Of a stretch of DNA of 64,000 bases, positions 1-8,443 are shown one piece after another. The translations under genes and the position numbers were made by a program. Under the pieces are notes generated by a model that was not told the DNA's origin, searched no databases, and saw only the letters and a program-made list of their open reading frames with translations. Location of the stretch: NCBI RefSeq assembly GCF_001975785.1, contig NZ_MSFI01000026.1:52927-116926 (forward strand). Reading direction: 5' to 3'. This DNA comes from Domibacillus epiphyticus (lineage in GTDB: Bacteria > Bacillota > Bacilli > Bacillales > Domibacillaceae). The number at the start of each line of letters is the position of its first letter. The first letter of the stretch is position 1.

Positions 1-1
1 A

Positions 2-544
2 GTGGCTTTAAATTTACCGTCAAATATTAAAATTCAGCCGATTGGAGAGGATCAAACACTTAATCAAATGCTTGAAGATGGTGAGATTGATGCCATGATA
101 GCCCCTCGTGCTCCATCAAGCTTTTTGAATGGATCCGACAAGGTAAAGCGCCTTTTTTCTGATTATCCTACGGTCGAAAAAGAGTATTATCAACGAACTG
201 GCATTTTTCCAATTATGCACGTCGTGGCCATTAAAAATGAAATTTTAGAGCAAAACCCGTGGGTGGCCGCTAATTTGTACCAGGCGTTCGTGGAAGCGAA
301 GAAAAAAACCTACGAAGGTCTTAAACAGACTGCGGCTCTGAAAGTGACCCTCCCTTGGTTTACAACGGAGTGGGAAAACACCATTAAATTAATGGGAGAG
401 GATTTCTGGCCTTACGGAGTGGAAAAAAACAGGGTTACATTGGAAGCAGCCATTAAATATTCATACGAACAGGGAATGATCTCACGCAAGTTTGATGTAG
501 ACGATCTATTTTCCAAAAGCACACTGGAAGAATATACAATTTAA
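2..544 (+). CDS. 4,5-dihydroxyphthalate decarboxylase-like / substrate-binding-fold protein, C-terminal part
   Basis: The reading frame is open at the left edge, so only the last 180 or so residues are seen and the GTG at base 2 is not taken as a real start. The sequence resembles the C-terminal lobe of Pht5-type 4,5-dihydroxyphthalate decarboxylases, which share the fold of ABC solute-binding proteins. A stretch around residues 30-45 (DAMIAPRAPSSFL) and a later GIFPIMHVVAIK segment fit that family, whose full length is about 320-340 residues. It lies about 230 bases upstream of a TRAP transporter and next to aromatic-acid genes, which suits a role in phthalate-type or related aromatic acid use. 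It could equally be a transport binding protein. Confidence 0.7.
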   Translation: MALNLPSNIKIQPIGEDQTLNQMLEDGEIDAMIAPRAPSSFLNGSDKVKRLFSDYPTVEKEYYQRTGIFPIMHVVAIKNEILEQNPWVAANLYQAFVEAKKKTYEGLKQTAALKVTLPWFTTEWENTIKLMGEDFWPYGVEKNRVTLEAAIKYSYEQGMISRKFDVDDLFSKSTLEEYTI

Positions 545-611
545 TTAAAGAGACCGGAGGAGAGCCAAGTGATCAAACTATCACTGTCTCCCCCGGCATG
601 ATGTCTTTTGT

Positions 612-638
612 AAAACCATCCTCACTGGATGGTTTTTT
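612..638 (+). terminator. Rho-independent terminator after the Pht5-like gene
   Basis: An eight- to ten-base stem (AAAACCATCC with GGATGGTTTT) closes a five-base loop and runs into a T-tract. It ends the transcript of the partial left-edge gene and separates it from the TRAP operon. Confidence 0.85.
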
Positions 639-736
639 AATTTCCAAAAAAACCATTGACTTCAAAAAATCTATTTTATAATATAAGTGATAGATATCCA
701 CTATTAAGATACAACCAAGACTTTTCTCACACATAA

Positions 737-751
737 TTGTAAGCGTTTTAT
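737..751 (+). promoter_or_regulatory. Candidate CcpA cre box upstream of TRAP operon
   Basis: TTGTAAGCGTTTTAT fits the cre consensus WTGNAANCGNWNNCW at all but one position. It lies about 20 bases before the TRAP binding-protein start. Nearly the same sequence recurs at 9669-9683. Confidence 0.55.
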
Positions 752-772
752 TCATGAAAGGGGATGGAGTGA

Positions 773-1795
773 ATGAATTACATGAAACGATTTAAAGCAA
801 TTGCAGCAGCTTCTGTTTTAAGCACAGCAGTCCTTGCACTATCAGCCTGTGGAGAAGACACAGCCAGCAATGAAACGGATGGCGGAGAAACAAGAACATT
901 TAAGATTTCGCACGTAACACAGGAATCTCACGTCTGGCATCAGACAGCCTTAAAGTTCGGCGAAGAGTTGGAAGCGCTATCTGACGGACGGATGAATGTG
1001 GATATTTATCCTGCTTCCCAGCTTGGACAGGAAAAAGATATGGTTCAGCAGCTGGAAACTGGTTCACTTGATTTTGGCTTTTTGACAAACGGCTACATGA
1101 GTACACGCCAGGATTCATTGAATGCATGGTTTATGCCATTTACATTTAAAAACCTGGAGGAAGCCGCTGCACTTCGTAAATCAGCTGCAGCAAAACAAAT
1201 GCTGGAAGAATTAAGTTCACAAGGACTGCTTGGTTTGGATTTCGCTTTTGCCGGCAACCGTCATATCTTATTGAAAGACGGTCATGTACAGTCACCGGAT
1301 GATTTAAAAGGGAAAAAAGTTCGCATTATTGGAAGCCCGGCAATTCAAGAATTCTGGGAGAAAACAGGGGCTGGACCAACAGCGATGCCTCTGCCTGAAG
1401 TATATACATCACTCCAAACAGGCGTTATTGACGGAATTGACATTGACCTTGATGCACTTGCCACTGAAAAATATTACGAAAATGCCGAAAATTTAACATT
1501 AACGAATCATATGACATTTCCTACTGTTATCGTGATGAGCCAGCAAGTGTATGACAGCCTTTCTCCTGAAGACCAAAAAATCGTGAAAGAAGCGATATCT
1601 AAAGCTGTCGATTGGGGTGTTGAGGAAGCGATTGCACGAGAGCAGAAAAACCTCGAAGAACTGAAAAAAATCGGTGTGAAAGTGGAAGAGTTAAAAGATC
1701 CATCATCATTTGAAGCCATTACAAAAGAAGTAACTGATAAATACTCAAGCCAATCTGAAGTTATTAAATCTTTCTTGGAAGAAGCAAAAAAATAA
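773..1795 (+). CDS. TRAP transporter solute-binding lipoprotein (DctP family)
   Basis: This 340-residue protein is the extracytoplasmic receptor of a tripartite ATP-independent periplasmic transporter, a family that brings in organic acids with sodium or proton drive. A lipoprotein signal peptide with lipobox LSAC ends near residue 26. The mature part has the DctP pattern, including PEVYTSLQTGVIDGID near residue 210, where the conserved arginine/aspartate region binds carboxylates. It heads a three-gene operon with the small and large permeases. Its position beside gentisate genes suggests an aromatic or dicarboxylic acid substrate, which is inference. ATG 773 is preceded by AAAGGGG; ATG 782 is possible. 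Confidence 0.93.
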   Translation: MNYMKRFKAIAAASVLSTAVLALSACGEDTASNETDGGETRTFKISHVTQESHVWHQTALKFGEELEALSDGRMNVDIYPASQLGQEKDMVQQLETGSLDFGFLTNGYMSTRQDSLNAWFMPFTFKNLEEAAALRKSAAAKQMLEELSSQGLLGLDFAFAGNRHILLKDGHVQSPDDLKGKKVRIIGSPAIQEFWEKTGAGPTAMPLPEVYTSLQTGVIDGIDIDLDALATEKYYENAENLTLTNHMTFPTVIVMSQQVYDSLSPEDQKIVKEAISKAVDWGVEEAIAREQKNLEELKKIGVKVEELKDPSSFEAITKEVTDKYSSQSEVIKSFLEEAKK

Positions 1796-1808
1796 CGGGG
1801 GAATTATT

Positions 1809-2306
1809 ATGAAAGCGCTGCACCGATTAAGTGATTGGGTGTACAACATTGAGAAAGTCATCGCCGTTATTCTCTGTGCCGCCATGCTGATATCTTTATC
1901 AGCTGGCGTTCTTTTCCGGTACGTTTTGAGCGCACCATTGACATGGTCGGATGAAACGGCAATTTTTTCGCTAATCTGGCTTTCATTTATTGGCGGCAGT
2001 ATGAGTATTAAACGACAGGATTCTGCGGCCATTACGCTTTTAATGGACAAAGTTCATGGAAAAGCGCGTACCATTATGCTTGGTGCAGGTTTGGCCGTTT
2101 TACTGGCATTTGTCATTTATATTTTTTACTTATCGATCATCTGGCTCTCTTCTCCGACAATTATGATGCAGCGTTCGAGCTCAATGGGAATGCCAATGAT
2201 CATTGCCTATTTAAGTATACCAGTCAGCTTTTTCTTCTTAATTATTCATACGCTTGAATTGTTTTTGAATAATTTCAAAAGCGACGAAGGGAGAAGAATA
2301 GCATGA
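1809..2306 (+). CDS. TRAP transporter small permease (DctQ family)
   Basis: A 165-residue protein with four predicted membrane segments, the normal size and layout for a DctQ small subunit. A GVLFRYVLSAPLTWSDE block near residue 38 and a following LIWLSFIGG segment are family hallmarks. It starts 13 bases after the binding-protein gene and its stop overlaps the large-permease start by four bases (ATGA), so the two membrane subunits are translationally coupled. It forms the membrane complex with the DctM subunit. Confidence 0.93.
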   Translation: MKALHRLSDWVYNIEKVIAVILCAAMLISLSAGVLFRYVLSAPLTWSDETAIFSLIWLSFIGGSMSIKRQDSAAITLLMDKVHGKARTIMLGAGLAVLLAFVIYIFYLSIIWLSSPTIMMQRSSSMGMPMIIAYLSIPVSFFFLIIHTLELFLNNFKSDEGRRIA

Positions 2307-3577
2307 CAGCTGCTTTAATCGTTTTTATTATCCTTTTGTTTCTGCAGGTACCCATTGCGTTTGTTCTTGGGATTACGACAATCGCCTATATTATTCTCAC
2401 CGGCAATATGGGACTGACGGCAACTGCCCCTCAGCGGCTTTATTCCGGCTTGGAGAATTATGGAATGCTCGCTGTCCCATTGTTTATGATGGCCGGTGAA
2501 TTAATGAATTTTGGCGGTATTACTACACGTCTAATCGACTTTTCCAAAACGCTCGTCGGCCATTTTCGCGGCGGTCTTGCTTATGTAAATGTCATTGCGA
2601 ACATGCTGCTTTCCGCTATTATGGGATCCGCAACAGCTCAAATCGCAATGATGAGCCGTACAATGGTTCCCTCAATGGAAAAGGAAGGATATTCAAGAGA
2701 ATTTGGTGCTGCCACTACTGCTGCATCCGGGCTTCTCGGTCCTATTATTCCGCCAAGCATGATTTTCATCATTTACGGGGTTGCTTCGGGCGCTTCTATC
2801 AGTGATATGTTTATAGGAGGCGTTCTGCCTGGTGTCGTTCTGGCACTCGCCTTTATTGTTCTTATCGGCTATACAGGCTCAAAAGAAAAATGGCCTACGC
2901 AAGAACGGGCGCCTATTTCGTTAATCACCAAATCTTTTATTAGTGTCATACCTGCACTTCTGGTCCCAGTCATCATTATTGCAGGAATATTAAGCGGTGT
3001 TTTTACAGCGACAGAGTCCGCTGCCGTCGCTTGTGTTGTCGCTCTACTCGTTGGATTTTTCTTTTACAAAGAGCTGAAAATAAAACACCTCCCTTCTATT
3101 CTTGTTAATACAGCGGTGACAACTGCCACTATTACGATGTTAATAGCAATGGCGAATCTATTTGGCTGGATGTTATCATTTGAACAAGTTCCACAAAACA
3201 TCGCTTCATGGATGGTTTCTTTAACAGAAAGTCCGTTGGTTTTTCTGTTGATTGTTAACATCTTTCTTTTGATCGTTGGCATGTTTATGGATGGCATTGC
3301 TGCCTTAATCATCCTTGTTCCCATTTTTATGCCGCTCATTGCCAATTACGGCATTGATCCTGTTCATTTCGGCGTTGTGATCTGTATTAACCTAACCATT
3401 GGTTTGTTAACACCTCCTGTAGGAGCAGGATTGTATATCGCTTCCTCACTAGCCGATGTTAAATTGGAAACATTGATCAAATCCATCTGGCCATTCTTGA
3501 TCGCTTCTTTCATCTCTTTATTAATCATTACTTATTGGCCTGATTTAGTTCTCTGGCTTCCCACTATACTAAAATAA
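2303..3577 (+). CDS. TRAP transporter large permease (DctM family)
   Basis: A 424-residue, roughly 12-segment membrane protein of the DctM type, which carries the ion-coupled transport path. Typical blocks are visible: VPLFMMAGELMNFGG near residue 57, GSATAQIAMM near residue 108, GPIIPPSMIFIIYG near residue 143, and LTIGLLTPPVGAGLY near residue 375. It overlaps the small permease by four bases and ends just before a strong terminator, so the operon is binding protein, small permease, large permease. Confidence 0.95.
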   Translation: MTAALIVFIILLFLQVPIAFVLGITTIAYIILTGNMGLTATAPQRLYSGLENYGMLAVPLFMMAGELMNFGGITTRLIDFSKTLVGHFRGGLAYVNVIANMLLSAIMGSATAQIAMMSRTMVPSMEKEGYSREFGAATTAASGLLGPIIPPSMIFIIYGVASGASISDMFIGGVLPGVVLALAFIVLIGYTGSKEKWPTQERAPISLITKSFISVIPALLVPVIIIAGILSGVFTATESAAVACVVALLVGFFFYKELKIKHLPSILVNTAVTTATITMLIAMANLFGWMLSFEQVPQNIASWMVSLTESPLVFLLIVNIFLLIVGMFMDGIAALIILVPIFMPLIANYGIDPVHFGVVICINLTIGLLTPPVGAGLYIASSLADVKLETLIKSIWPFLIASFISLLIITYWPDLVLWLPTILK

Positions 3578-3606
3578 AAAAAGCCGTCCATCGTGGCGGC
3601 TTTTTT
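3576..3606 (+). terminator. Terminator of the TRAP operon
   Basis: A GC-rich stem (AAGCCGTCCA with TGGCGGCTT) closes a tight loop and is followed by six T residues immediately after the DctM stop codon. Confidence 0.85.
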
Positions 3607-3725
3607 ATTTGGTTATGTTCAAGTTACACATCTAATTATCGTGTGTAAAAATGTATTATGCTTAGTTTAATGAATGGCTAAATAAGGGAAATAGAGATTT
3701 ATCGAGGATTTAAAAGTTAGGATGA

Positions 3726-4787
3726 ATGCTAATGGGATCTTCACTTAAAAAATTAATATATCATCTGATTAAGCTAAGGGGCAGAATCTTTTTTCCATTC
3801 GTCATTTTGTACATATTAACTGCTGCGTATATTGCTTTTATTATAGAGCCACAAACATTTGACTCTTACTTAACTTCTATTTACTGGGTTATGACGACAC
3901 TGGCTACAGTTGGTTTTGGAGATTATGCCCCGGTCACCGATCTTGGAAAAGCATTTACAATCGTCCTATACATCACCGGGATCGGACTCGTCAGTGTTTT
4001 AATCGGAAACATCATTGAATCTGCTCGCCTTATTGAAAAACGTAAAGTTGGTGGAAAAATGAAATATACAGGTGAACATCATATCCTTTTGATTGGGTGG
4101 AACGAAAAATCGAAAGCAGCAGTCCAAGAAATTTTGAAATCGGATAAAACCATTGATGTGGTCATCATTGATAACTTGGAGAAAGCACCGATGATAGAGG
4201 AGCACCTCTTTTATGTTCGTGGGGATGCGACTAATGAGGATACATTACTCCGCGCGAATTTGCCTAAAGCAAAAGGGGTTATCATTTTTGCCGAAGAAAT
4301 ACCTCAAGTGCATCATGATCCAAAAGACCCATTGCTTGCCGATGGGAAAACACTGCTAGTTGCGACTGCCATAACATCTATTGAAGAAAAAATAAACACG
4401 CCTATTCATGTTACCGCTGAAGTCATTAATCAAAATCATATCCATTTATTCAAACATGTAAAAGTGGATGAATTTATTCCAACCCAAGAAATGATTTCCC
4501 ATGCAGCTGTTCGATCATTATTCTCTCATGGGGTTACCCATATGTATTCTGAACTGATGAGCAGACAATATGAAGAAAGTATGTATGAAATCCCTAAACT
4601 AGCGGAATGGATCACCTATCGTGATGCATTTATAGACCTTCTCAATAAAGGAGCCACACTGGTAGCAGATCATGGCGACCTTCATATAAACCAAAAACTA
4701 GATGAACCGATTCCTGACAATGCACAGCTTTTTGTTATTTGTGACAAAGAAACGATTTCTAAAATACATCCAGATGTATCACGTTAA
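3726..4787 (+). CDS. Potassium channel with RCK (TrkA-N) domain, YugO-like
   Basis: A 353-residue ion channel. Two transmembrane helices flank a pore loop with the potassium selectivity filter TVGFGD at residues 61-66. A cytoplasmic RCK domain follows, with a Rossmann-type HHILLIGWNEKSK segment near residue 118 that could bind nucleotide or ions. The layout matches YugO-type channels of Bacillus. The gene is alone on its strand. A decayed copy of the C-terminal half of a related channel sits at 34340-34696. The start chosen has a weak GGAT site; ATG 3732 is possible. Confidence 0.92.
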   Translation: MLMGSSLKKLIYHLIKLRGRIFFPFVILYILTAAYIAFIIEPQTFDSYLTSIYWVMTTLATVGFGDYAPVTDLGKAFTIVLYITGIGLVSVLIGNIIESARLIEKRKVGGKMKYTGEHHILLIGWNEKSKAAVQEILKSDKTIDVVIIDNLEKAPMIEEHLFYVRGDATNEDTLLRANLPKAKGVIIFAEEIPQVHHDPKDPLLADGKTLLVATAITSIEEKINTPIHVTAEVINQNHIHLFKHVKVDEFIPTQEMISHAAVRSLFSHGVTHMYSELMSRQYEESMYEIPKLAEWITYRDAFIDLLNKGATLVADHGDLHINQKLDEPIPDNAQLFVICDKETISKIHPDVSR

Positions 4788-4885
4788 ATACTAAACTTGT
4801 TAAGCCAGACTATTTCATTCCAAAACGGTTATTGAAAGGAATAAGTATACAAATACACGTACCTGCATTCTTTTATTCCCGCACA

Positions 4886-4920
4886 AAAAGACACCTGCTG
4901 CCATGATTCTGCAGCAGGTT
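4886..4920 (-). terminator. Terminator after gentisate dioxygenase A
   Basis: ACCTGCTGC pairs with GCAGCAGGT around a nine-base loop. On the minus strand it is followed by GTCTTTTTG, so it most likely ends the module A operon. Confidence 0.65.
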
Positions 4921-4959
4921 AAAAAATGAATCTAACAGAGGTAAAACGATGCACGATTC

Positions 4960-6072
4960 TTACACAATAACCGGTTTAAATTCACCCGTTACTTCCTGGT
5001 AGCCGTTGTTCGTATCAAGCTCTTGCTTGCGCTCAAGGCCAAAGCGCTCTAGAATTGGCAAATCGTTTGTCTGGAACAGATAACTTTCCTGTTCAGCCAC
5101 GTGTTCATGCCACGCCCAGTTTGGCACGACGAAATAATCACCTTTTGACCAGTCAAAGCGAACACCGTTAATAATCGTGTATCCTGAACCTTCATGCACA
5201 TGGTAGATCGATGCATGCGTGTGACGATGTGCTTTTGAATGGAAGCCTGCCGGCAGCATTTGCATCCAGGCTGCGATCGTCGGACATGCCGTTTCACCGT
5301 TGGATGGATTAATAAACTCCACCGCATATCCATCAAAGGCATCCGGTTCAAAACGGCTTAAACCAGCGAGTGCCGCTTCTGTTTGCGCCCATTTATACGA
5401 GCCAACCGGCGCTTTTTTCGCGTATCGGTCACCAATTGGACGAACCATGCCGCCTTCATAATGCTGTGCTGAAAAGTTATCCGGCAAAGATGGCTTTTCC
5501 AATTTATCAGGATACGGCTCAAAAAACGTTCCGCCAAGATAATAAACCGTTGGAATGTCCAGGCAATCCATCCAGATCATCGGTTTGTCCCCTGTATGGC
5601 CATGTCCATGCCATAAACCATTCGGCGTTGTTAAAAAGTCACCTTTTTCCATAAACATTCGCTGGCCATCTACAATCGAGTAGGCGCCTTCCCCTTCCAT
5701 AATAAAACGAAGGGCATTTTGTACGTGACGATGAGACGGTGCTTCTTCACCAGGCAAAATAAGCTGAACCGCCGCGTAAAGCGTTTGTGTTGTCGATGCC
5801 CATCCCCACGGCTTTCGGTAGTTCAAGCCTGGATTTTGGAGATAAATCGCCCGTCGTTCACCGCCGCGGTCCGGTGTGAAAATTTCGGTTGCTTCCATCA
5901 ATTTTTTGTGAAGAAGATCGTATTTCCATAAATACGCCTGCGCATGCGGCTCCGGCGTATGCTTCATTAAATCTGGAATCGCATTCCAGAGAGGTCCGAG
6001 ATGATACTGTTCAATATCACGGTTGAAATCCTGGACGATTTGACTGTCAAAAAACGCATTTTTTTCCGCCAT
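4960..6072 (-). CDS. Gentisate 1,2-dioxygenase (module A)
   Basis: A 370-residue bicupin enzyme that opens the ring of gentisate (2,5-dihydroxybenzoate) to maleylpyruvate using Fe(II) and oxygen. The N-terminal cupin has the expected metal ligands: His114 and His116 in SHRHVQNALRF and His155 in WHGHGH. A second cupin with AHRHTHASIYH and a closing WHEHV block lies at residues 280-350. It is the last gene of an operon with a FAH-type hydrolase and a DinB-fold protein, which together cover the whole gentisate pathway. A second, diverged gentisate dioxygenase is at 16846-17964. RBS GGAAAGGGAG lies before the ATG. Confidence 0.93.
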   Translation of the reverse strand: MAEKNAFFDSQIVQDFNRDIEQYHLGPLWNAIPDLMKHTPEPHAQAYLWKYDLLHKKLMEATEIFTPDRGGERRAIYLQNPGLNYRKPWGWASTTQTLYAAVQLILPGEEAPSHRHVQNALRFIMEGEGAYSIVDGQRMFMEKGDFLTTPNGLWHGHGHTGDKPMIWMDCLDIPTVYYLGGTFFEPYPDKLEKPSLPDNFSAQHYEGGMVRPIGDRYAKKAPVGSYKWAQTEAALAGLSRFEPDAFDGYAVEFINPSNGETACPTIAAWMQMLPAGFHSKAHRHTHASIYHVHEGSGYTIINGVRFDWSKGDYFVVPNWAWHEHVAEQESYLFQTNDLPILERFGLERKQELDTNNGYQEVTGEFKPVIV

Positions 6073-6090
6073 ACAAAATCGCTCCCTTTC

Positions 6091-6573
6091 CTATTGTCGC
6101 TTCGATAAATTACGTTGAATTTGACCTTCATGTTTATTGACATGCTGATCGATTAAATGGTCAATAATAAATGAAACAGGTTTTGTGCCGAAGTTAGGAT
6201 TTCTGCTTGGCGCCTCAGCTTCCAGCTGCTCGGGAGTTAAGTTTGCGATCCCGTCTTTTACTAGCTGCTTCACATCTTCCAGCTTTTGAATCATCTCGTT
6301 TACACTTATCGCATCTACCGTCTCATGGCTTACGGCTTGGAGCCGAGGCTCATGCAGATGATTTCTGCCCCACTCTTTACCTGGAGTTTGAACAAGCTGG
6401 TTAATCTCGCCTACCCAATAAGGCAGTGCTTCGGCAACGTGGGCCAGAATTTGCATAATGGACCACTCTCCCTCAGCTGGTTTCCATCGTATCGTTTCTT
6501 CTGATAATCCTCTAACGGTTTCGATAATACGATCGATTGACTCACTAGTTGAAATAACCGCATATTGTGCCAT
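6091..6573 (-). CDS. DinB-fold protein, candidate thiol-dependent maleylpyruvate isomerase
   Basis: A 160-residue protein of the DinB/YfiT four-helix family. The usual metal-binding triad can be picked out: His45 in MQILAHVAE, and His144 and His148 in DQHVNKHEGQI. The N-terminal WKPAEGEWSIMQILAHV block is a family hallmark. The mycothiol-dependent maleylpyruvate isomerase of Corynebacterium belongs to this superfamily. Here the gene sits exactly between fumarylpyruvate hydrolase and gentisate dioxygenase, where an isomerase is needed and no glutathione-type (zeta) isomerase is seen. Bacillaceae use bacillithiol, so a bacillithiol- or cysteine-dependent isomerase is the best guess. The fold is secure, the reaction is inferred. 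Confidence 0.75.
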   Translation of the reverse strand: MAQYAVISTSESIDRIIETVRGLSEETIRWKPAEGEWSIMQILAHVAEALPYWVGEINQLVQTPGKEWGRNHLHEPRLQAVSHETVDAISVNEMIQKLEDVKQLVKDGIANLTPEQLEAEAPSRNPNFGTKPVSFIIDHLIDQHVNKHEGQIQRNLSKRQ

Positions 6574-6578
6574 ACGTA

Positions 6579-7526
6579 TTATTCTCCTTTTACAGAACGC
6601 ACTTTATTTTCTAAAACACCGACTTTATCGATTTCAACGCGGACCACATCGCCGTCTTTTAACCATACTTGCGGATCCATTGCTTGAATGACACCGCCAG
6701 GAGTTCCTGTAATCACGACATCGCCAGGCTCTAATGTAGCAATACTAGATAGGAATGATACTAAGTACGGCACCGAGAATACTTGGTTAGCTGTGTTTGT
6801 CCGTTGACGTTCCTCACCATTTACCGTTAGGACCATTTCTAAACCGGAAGGATCTGTAAGTTCGTCTGATGTAACCATCCATGGGCCCATTGGCAAACTT
6901 CCATCTACCGTTTTCCCTTGCAGCCATTGAAGAGTGCGGCGCTGGAGATCACGATATGTCACATCGTTTGCTACTGCATACCCTGCAACATAGTCAAGCG
7001 CATTTTCTTCTGGAACATTTTTCGCACGTTTCCCAATGACGAATGCGAATTCTGCTTCATAATCTAATTGTTCTGAAATTGGATAAAACGGAATATCATC
7101 TTGAGGCCCAATGACCGTGTTATTAAACTTAGCGAAAACAACTGGATGAGATGGAAGCTCACGTCCCATTTCAAGAATATGTTCGCGGTAGTTGTGACCG
7201 ACAGCAAAGATTTTTCCTGGCTTTGGTACAGGAGCTCCTATTTTCACCTGTGATGTTTCAAATACGAGCGGCACCTCGCTATCGCTGTTTTCAAGCGCAT
7301 ATGCAACCGCTTCCTTTGCATAGCTCAAACTTTCCGAACCGCCTTGCAAAAAGCCATTCATATCAGCAGGCACATACGCTTCCGCAATTTGAGCAGCACG
7401 AATTTTTCCTTCAGACTCAAGCTTTGCTTTAAACGAAGCGTGTAAATCTACTACTTTTTCTCCTTCGAGAGCCGCGATACGCGTCACACCATTATGTGTA
7501 AATGTCGCTAATTTCATTTTCAACAC
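6579..7526 (-). CDS. Fumarylacetoacetate hydrolase family protein, probable fumarylpyruvate hydrolase (module A)
   Basis: A 315-residue FAH-family enzyme. The metal site is visible in DYEAEFAFVIGK near residue 153 (the two glutamates) and in VANDVTYRD near residue 188 (aspartate). The closing VVITGTPGGV block is typical. Beside a gentisate dioxygenase the likely reaction is hydrolysis of fumarylpyruvate (or maleylpyruvate) to fumarate and pyruvate. It is the first gene of a three-gene operon, five bases ahead of the DinB-fold gene. A cre box and a -35-like TTGACA lie 55-75 bases upstream, which suggests catabolite repression. Confidence 0.88.
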   Translation of the reverse strand: MLKMKLATFTHNGVTRIAALEGEKVVDLHASFKAKLESEGKIRAAQIAEAYVPADMNGFLQGGSESLSYAKEAVAYALENSDSEVPLVFETSQVKIGAPVPKPGKIFAVGHNYREHILEMGRELPSHPVVFAKFNNTVIGPQDDIPFYPISEQLDYEAEFAFVIGKRAKNVPEENALDYVAGYAVANDVTYRDLQRRTLQWLQGKTVDGSLPMGPWMVTSDELTDPSGLEMVLTVNGEERQRTNTANQVFSVPYLVSFLSSIATLEPGDVVITGTPGGVIQAMDPQVWLKDGDVVRVEIDKVGVLENKVRSVKGE

Positions 7527-7573
7527 TCCTTCTTTGTTCCACTTTTAGATAACAATGTTCCTTATTTATAAAA

Positions 7574-7602
7574 AATTTAACGTATCCGCTTACATTTGTC
7601 AA
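7574..7602 (-). promoter_or_regulatory. Promoter of gentisate module A with embedded cre box
   Basis: On the minus strand TTGACA (7597-7602) is followed after 17 bases by TAAATT (7574-7579), a weak -10. The spacer region holds a cre-like ATGTAAGCGGATACG (7581-7595), matching WTGNAANCGNWNNCW at all but the last base. CcpA bound here would block RNA polymerase. Two GGAAC half-sites lie just downstream, possible IclR contacts. Confidence 0.6.
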
Positions 7603-7684
7603 TATTCAAATAATATTAATTTTTGAGTTGGACAGCATTCTGAAGATATGCCATGATAATGTGAAAAAACGTAAGGAGTCTCCT

Positions 7685-8443
7685 ATGGATACAAATAAAC
7701 CAATGCCTGTTATCGGATCTCTGCAGACCGGCATTCAGATCATTGATACATTAATTGAGCAGGATCGGCCGCTTAAGTTTACAGAAATTCAAGAATTGAC
7801 CGGTATAACAAAAAGCAATCTATATAAATATTTAAATACATTAACCATGCTTGGTCTGCTGTACCGGGACAAAAAGAAAGGAACCTTTTCCCTCGGCAGC
7901 AAGTTGATCGAATATGGAAACGCAGCGATTGGAAGTGAAAATGTCATCAGCCGTGTTACACCGTACTTAAAAGACATAAGCCGCCATACTCAGCTAACTG
8001 CCCTTTTGTCTGTATGGACACACGACGGACCGGTTATCGCCAATATTTGGAGTGCCAGCTACGGATTAAACATCGGTGCACAGATTGGCACAAAACTCCC
8101 GCTGCTGTCTTCCGCTGGGAAAATGATGGCCGCTTTTCAACAGTCGCCGGATGTGAATGAGTGGAAAATAAGTGAGCTAAAAAATCTTACAGATGACAAA
8201 AAAGAACGTTTTGAACGAGAGCTTGACACGATTCGAAACACGTATTTCTCTTATGCAGGCGAGCCGCTCGTTGATCATGTCTCATCGTTCAGCGTCCCGA
8301 TATTAAATTACAAAAAAGAGCTGGTTGGAGCCATTACCGTCGTTGGCTTCAACCAGCTCATTCCTGAACATCCAGAAACGGATATCAGCCAGTTCGTTTT
8401 GAAAAATGCGTTTGAACTGTCCGAATCATTCGGCTGGCATTAA
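7685..8443 (+). CDS. IclR family transcriptional regulator 1
   Basis: A 252-residue regulator with an N-terminal winged helix (FTEIQELTGITKSNLYKYL near residues 33-51) and a C-terminal IclR effector domain with SAGKMMAAF and a closing NYKKELVGAITVVG block. It is transcribed divergently from gentisate module A, the standard arrangement for a pathway regulator that senses an aromatic acid. It is clearly paralogous to the IclR gene at 13134-13898. ATG 7685 was chosen because AAGGAG precedes it; longer frames upstream have no good binding site. Its last four bases overlap the end of the convergent MFS gene. Confidence 0.9.
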   Translation: MDTNKPMPVIGSLQTGIQIIDTLIEQDRPLKFTEIQELTGITKSNLYKYLNTLTMLGLLYRDKKKGTFSLGSKLIEYGNAAIGSENVISRVTPYLKDISRHTQLTALLSVWTHDGPVIANIWSASYGLNIGAQIGTKLPLLSSAGKMMAAFQQSPDVNEWKISELKNLTDDKKERFERELDTIRNTYFSYAGEPLVDHVSSFSVPILNYKKELVGAITVVGFNQLIPEHPETDISQFVLKNAFELSESFGWH

